Shown here in pieces: positions 7,031-10,000 of a stretch of 10,000 bases of DNA. The DNA comes from Magnetospirillum sp. Lineage in GTDB: Bacteria; Pseudomonadota; Alphaproteobacteria; Rhodospirillales; Magnetospirillaceae. Below the pieces are notes generated by a model that did no database searches, was not told where the DNA came from, and saw only the letters and a list, made by a program, of their open reading frames with translations. Where the stretch lies: positions 1 through 10,000 of the forward strand of contig JAIWOG010000151.1 in NCBI GenBank assembly GCA_020217035.1, read 5' to 3'. How positions within the stretch are numbered: the first letter of the stretch is position 1; each line of letters begins with the position of its first letter. A program made the translations under genes and the position numbers.

Positions 7031-8230
7031 ATGCCTATGATCGCCGATTCCGCCGAACTTGCCGCTTTCTGCCAGCGTCTTTCCTCGGCCCCCTACATCA
7101 CCGTCGACACCGAATTCATGCGGGAGAAAACCTACTACCCGCAGTTGTGCCTGGTGCAAGTGGCCGGCCCTGACGAGGCCCGCGCCGTCGATCCCCTGGC
7201 TCCGGGAATGGATCTGGCGCCTTTGTTCGAATTGCTGGCCAATCCCAACGTGCTGAAGGTGTTCCACGCCGCCCGCCAGGATGTGGAAATCTTCCTGCAT
7301 CTGTCCGGCGCCGTGCCCAAGCCTTTGTTCGACACCCAGGTGGCCGCCATGGTCTGCGGCTTCGGCGATTCGGTGGGCTACGAAACCCTGGCCAGCCAGT
7401 TGGCCAAGGCCCGCATCGACAAGTCCATGCGCTTCACCGACTGGTCGCTTCGGCCGTTGACGGAAAAGCAGATCCAGTACGCCCTTGCCGACGTCACCCA
7501 TTTGCGCGTCGCTTATGAAAAGCTGGTGCGCAAGTTGGAAAGGAACGGCCGCCTGGAATGGCTTTCCGAGGAAATGGCCGAACTGGCCAATCCCTGCACC
7601 TACCGCACCGATCCGGAAAACGCCTGGAAGCGCTTGAAGCCGCGCTCGTCCAGCCCCAAGTTCCTGGCGGTCTTGAAGGAACTGGCGGCTTGGCGCGAGC
7701 GCGAGGCCCAGGAACGCGACATCCCGCGCCAGCGCATGTTGCGCGACGAGACACTGATGGAAATCGCCGCCCACCACCCCACCGGGGTCGAGGAACTGGC
7801 CCGCACCCGGGGCCTGGGCAAGGGCATGGTGGAAGGCCGCATGGGGGCCGCCATCCTGGACGCTGTGCAGCGCGGCCTGAAACTGCCGGAAGACCAGATT
7901 CCCAAGCCGCCGGAACGGGCGGACCTGCCGCGCGGCCTGGGCCCGGTGGTGGACCTGCTGAAGGTGCTGCTGAAGATGAAGTGCGACGCCCAGGGCGTCG
8001 CCAGCAAGCTGGTGGCCAATTCCGCCGACATCGAAGCCATCGCCGCCGACGACGACGCCGACGTCCCGGCCTTGCACGGCTGGCGCCGCGAGTTGTTCGG
8101 CGACGACGCCCTGGCACTGAAACATGGCCGCCTGGCCTTGGGGTTCTGCACCGACGGCCGCAAGCTGCGGTTGGTGCCCATGGAGCCCGCTGAAGACGAA
8201 GTGGTAACGCCCGTGGAAGCCGCCGATTAA
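7031..8230 (+). CDS. rnd: Ribonuclease D (3'-5' exoribonuclease)
   Basis: 399 residues, close to the usual alphaproteobacterial length. RNase D trims the 3' ends of tRNA precursors and other small RNAs in the cytoplasm. The DEDD exonuclease domain (about 1-170) has all its metal-binding acidic residues: Asp26 and Glu28 in VDTEFMRE (Exo I), Asp84 in FHAARQDVEIF (Exo II), and Asp154 with Tyr150 in YALADVTHLR (Exo III, DEDDy type). An HRDC-type helical domain follows at about 205-290, then a further C-terminal region. The start is uncertain: ATG 7031 (MPMIADS) and ATG 7037 both give the usual N-terminus, and neither has a strong Shine-Dalgarno (a weak TTGGGTG lies at 7011-7017). An in-frame ATG at 6950 would add 27 residues unlike the family and has no ribosome binding site. 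The sensor kinase gene follows 31 nt later and may be co-transcribed. Confidence 0.95.
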   Translation: MPMIADSAELAAFCQRLSSAPYITVDTEFMREKTYYPQLCLVQVAGPDEARAVDPLAPGMDLAPLFELLANPNVLKVFHAARQDVEIFLHLSGAVPKPLFDTQVAAMVCGFGDSVGYETLASQLAKARIDKSMRFTDWSLRPLTEKQIQYALADVTHLRVAYEKLVRKLERNGRLEWLSEEMAELANPCTYRTDPENAWKRLKPRSSSPKFLAVLKELAAWREREAQERDIPRQRMLRDETLMEIAAHHPTGVEELARTRGLGKGMVEGRMGAAILDAVQRGLKLPEDQIPKPPERADLPRGLGPVVDLLKVLLKMKCDAQGVASKLVANSADIEAIAADDDADVPALHGWRRELFGDDALALKHGRLALGFCTDGRKLRLVPMEPAEDEVVTPVEAAD

Positions 8231-8261
8231 ACCCTGATCCCCGCCTGCGAGGGCCACCGCC

Positions 8262-9881
8262 GTGGAGCGTATTTCCCCTTACCTGACGGCAGCCGCGTTG
8301 GTGATTGCCTATGTGGCCATGGCCCTGGGCGGGGCGTCCCTGGCCAGTCTGCCCCCCGGCAATCTGACCGTGTTCTGGCTGCCCGCCGGCATCGGCGTGG
8401 TCATCGTCCAGGTTCTGGGGCCGCGCCTGGGTCCGGCGGCGGTGTTCGTCGCCAGTTTGCTGGCCAACGGCTTGTCCATGCAAGGTGACGCCGCCCTGAC
8501 GGTGGTCATCGCCACCACCTTGTCGGCCATGGTGGATTGCGCCCAGTCGACCTTGGGCTGGTGGCTGTGGAAAAAAGCCGAATCGAAGAATGGCAGCTCG
8601 TTGCTGGCCTTTCCCGACAACCTGCCTCACCTGCTGCGGGTGGTGGCCTTGCCCCCGTTGCTGACGGTATGGCTGTTGCCGCTGATCCATCAGCTCAGCG
8701 GCACCGCGCAATACACCTTCACCGAATTCCTGACCCGTGGCGCCATGTTGCTGAGCGCCGATCTGTGCGGCTTGTTCCTGGTGCTGCCGGTGGCCATCGC
8801 CATCCGCGACAACGCCAATAGTCCCTGTTGGCGGGCGGTTCTGGCCGCCTTGGCCCTGGGCGCGGTGCAGATCGCCTTGTCGTCGATTGATCCGTTGCTG
8901 ACCCCGCTGGCGCTGTTCGGCCTGGCCATTCTGGCGGTCTCGTTCCACGTTCAGGGGGCGGCTTACGGCAACTTGATCTGCGCCACCACGCTGGTCGCCC
9001 AGGCTTCCATGACGCAAACCGCGTCGCTGGGCCCTGCGGTGACACAAACGGTTTTCACCTTGAACCTGACCATCCTGGGGGTCGGACTCAGCGTGCTGTA
9101 CATGGGGCTGATGCAGGCGCAGCAGCGCCGCATGTATGCCAGCCTGGAAGCCGAAGTGCAAAAGCGCACCAAGGAACTGGAACAGCGCAGCCACGACTTG
9201 GCCACCTCCAACGTCGACCTGGAAAACTTCGCTTATGTGGCCAGCCACGACCTGCGCGAACCATTGCGCATGATCAGCAGTTATCTGAGCTTGCTGGAAC
9301 GGCGGCTAGGCCAAGCGCTGGATGAAGAAACCCGTGTGTTCCTGGGCTTCGCCCGCGATGGCGCCAAGCGCATGGACCGCCTGATCTTGGACCTTCTGGA
9401 CTATTCCCGCCTGGGCCGCAGCGGAGCGCTTCCCGAACCCGTCGACCTGTCGCAAATCGTTAGCGAAGTGCGGGGCGACCTGGCGCTCACGCAAGGTGAC
9501 CGCCAAGCCGTGCTTCACGTCGCCCCGCTTCCCACCGTCCTGGGCAATCCCAGCGAAATCTCGCGATTGTTTCAGAACCTGATCGGCAACGCGCTGAAAT
9601 TCACCATCGCCGACCGAATTCCGGAAATCCGTATCGACGTGGAATCCGCCGGTGATTTCTGGCGCGTCATCGTTTCAGACAACGGCATCGGCATTCCCGA
9701 CGAACAGCGCGAACGGGTTTTCGGCATGTTCCAGCGCTTGCATGCGCATGGCCAATACGAAGGCACCGGCATCGGCCTGACCGCCTGCCGGCGCATCGTC
9801 GAACACCATGGCGGCCGTATCGAGATTCTGCCCGCGGGCGACCAGGGGTGCCAAATTGCCTTCACCCTGCCCAAGGTATAA
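8262..9881 (+). CDS. MASE1-type membrane sensor histidine kinase
   Basis: 539 residues. The N-terminal part (about 7-285) has roughly eight hydrophobic membrane spans. The motif PPGNLTVFWLPAGIGV (31-46) is typical of MASE1 sensor domains, whose signals are mostly unknown. A charged coiled-coil linker (about 286-320) leads to a HisKA domain with phosphoacceptor His329 in ASHDLREPLRM (327-337). The ATPase domain has an N box LFQNLIGNALKF (436-447), G1 box DNGIGIP (473-479), F box FGMFQRL (487-493) and G2 box GTGIGL (501-506). All catalytic motifs look intact, so it should be an active kinase in the inner membrane. There is no PAS, HAMP or receiver domain, and no response regulator gene in the visible part, so its partner is elsewhere. 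GTG 8262 is taken as the start because GAGGG (8249-8253) sits 8 nt upstream and the reading begins just before the first span. It follows rnd by 31 nt. Confidence 0.9.
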   Translation: MERISPYLTAAALVIAYVAMALGGASLASLPPGNLTVFWLPAGIGVVIVQVLGPRLGPAAVFVASLLANGLSMQGDAALTVVIATTLSAMVDCAQSTLGWWLWKKAESKNGSSLLAFPDNLPHLLRVVALPPLLTVWLLPLIHQLSGTAQYTFTEFLTRGAMLLSADLCGLFLVLPVAIAIRDNANSPCWRAVLAALALGAVQIALSSIDPLLTPLALFGLAILAVSFHVQGAAYGNLICATTLVAQASMTQTASLGPAVTQTVFTLNLTILGVGLSVLYMGLMQAQQRRMYASLEAEVQKRTKELEQRSHDLATSNVDLENFAYVASHDLREPLRMISSYLSLLERRLGQALDEETRVFLGFARDGAKRMDRLILDLLDYSRLGRSGALPEPVDLSQIVSEVRGDLALTQGDRQAVLHVAPLPTVLGNPSEISRLFQNLIGNALKFTIADRIPEIRIDVESAGDFWRVIVSDNGIGIPDEQRERVFGMFQRLHAHGQYEGTGIGLTACRRIVEHHGGRIEILPAGDQGCQIAFTLPKV

Positions 9882-9931
9882 GCCGCCAGCGGGCCATAGC
9901 GTCGAGCATGGCGGAAATCAGGTGCGATGGC

Positions 9932-10000
9932 CTAAACCTTCCTGAAATCCAGGTTGGCGCAATCCAGTCCCTTGGCCAGCTTGTCGAAGGTACGGTCGTT
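9932..10000 (-). CDS. C-terminal end of an unidentified gene (runs out of the window)
   Basis: Reading leftward from the window edge, an open frame of 22 codons ends at TAG (9934-9932), with the C-terminus DCANLDFRKV. It would converge on the sensor kinase gene, leaving 50 nt between the two stops. Codon use is G/C-rich at third positions like the neighbours. The fragment is too short to name. CANLDF faintly recalls a pentapeptide repeat, but six residues prove nothing. It could also be chance open frame. Confidence 0.4.
   Translation of the reverse strand, partial: NDRTFDKLAKGLDCANLDFRKV

Noticed and set aside
7494..9248. 584-codon open frame on the minus strand opposite rnd and the sensor kinase
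   Set aside because: It spans the boundary of two recognised genes, and its product is Gln/Gly/Arg/Pro-rich without motifs; a shadow.
9883..9914. Inverted repeat CCGCCA / TGGCGG after the sensor kinase as a terminator
   Set aside because: The stem is only 6 bp with a 20-nt loop and is not followed by a T-run; a competing GCCAT/ATGGC pairing is equally weak.
1..10000. CRISPR array, insertion sequence, phage or defence genes, tRNA or rRNA
   Set aside because: I saw no direct-repeat arrays, transposase motifs, att-like repeats or RNA-gene structures. Almost all of the window is covered by recognised housekeeping or metabolic genes.

Overview
The window looks like chromosome from a GC-rich alphaproteobacterium, probably of the Rhodospirillales/Magnetospirillum type. 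This is inferred from strong G/C use at third codon positions, from the character of the AspRS and RNase D proteins, and from the leucine-degradation cluster. It was not tested by any search. All genes but the two cut by the window edges look intact. I see no mobile element, CRISPR array, tRNA or rRNA.

Left part (1-3954, + strand): a tight operon for the lower leucine/isovalerate (liu-type) pathway. It contains the end of the carboxyltransferase (beta) subunit of 3-methylcrotonyl-CoA carboxylase, a crotonase-family hydratase (probable 3-methylglutaconyl-CoA hydratase), the biotin-carrying alpha subunit, and hydroxymethylglutaryl-CoA lyase. Gaps are 4 nt and 1 nt, and the last junction overlaps by 1 nt, so the four genes are almost certainly co-transcribed and translationally coupled. 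Together they turn 3-methylcrotonyl-CoA into 3-methylglutaconyl-CoA, then HMG-CoA, then acetyl-CoA plus acetoacetate. The operon ends in a run of hairpins and a strong intrinsic terminator (4046-4079).

Middle (4086-6858, - strand): aspS, encoding a bacterial-type aspartyl-tRNA synthetase with the His marker of the non-discriminating form. Upstream of it in the same direction is an uncharacterised lipoprotein gene. A strong hairpin followed by seven Ts lies between them, and its T-run ends only 4 nt before the aspS start codon. This is the most unusual arrangement in the window. An AT-rich divergent intergenic region (about 6859-7030) separates the lipoprotein gene from the rightward genes.

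Right part (7031-9881, + strand): rnd (ribonuclease D, with intact DEDD exonuclease residues and a helical C-terminal region), then a MASE1-type membrane sensor histidine kinase starting at GTG 31 nt downstream. The last 69 bases hold the C-terminal end of a convergent gene that I cannot identify.

Overall this is mostly ordinary core metabolism and translation/RNA-processing genes. I did not find a convincing new multi-gene system. The points most worth checking are the aspS terminator/promoter overlap, the uncharacterised lipoprotein and the orphan sensor kinase.
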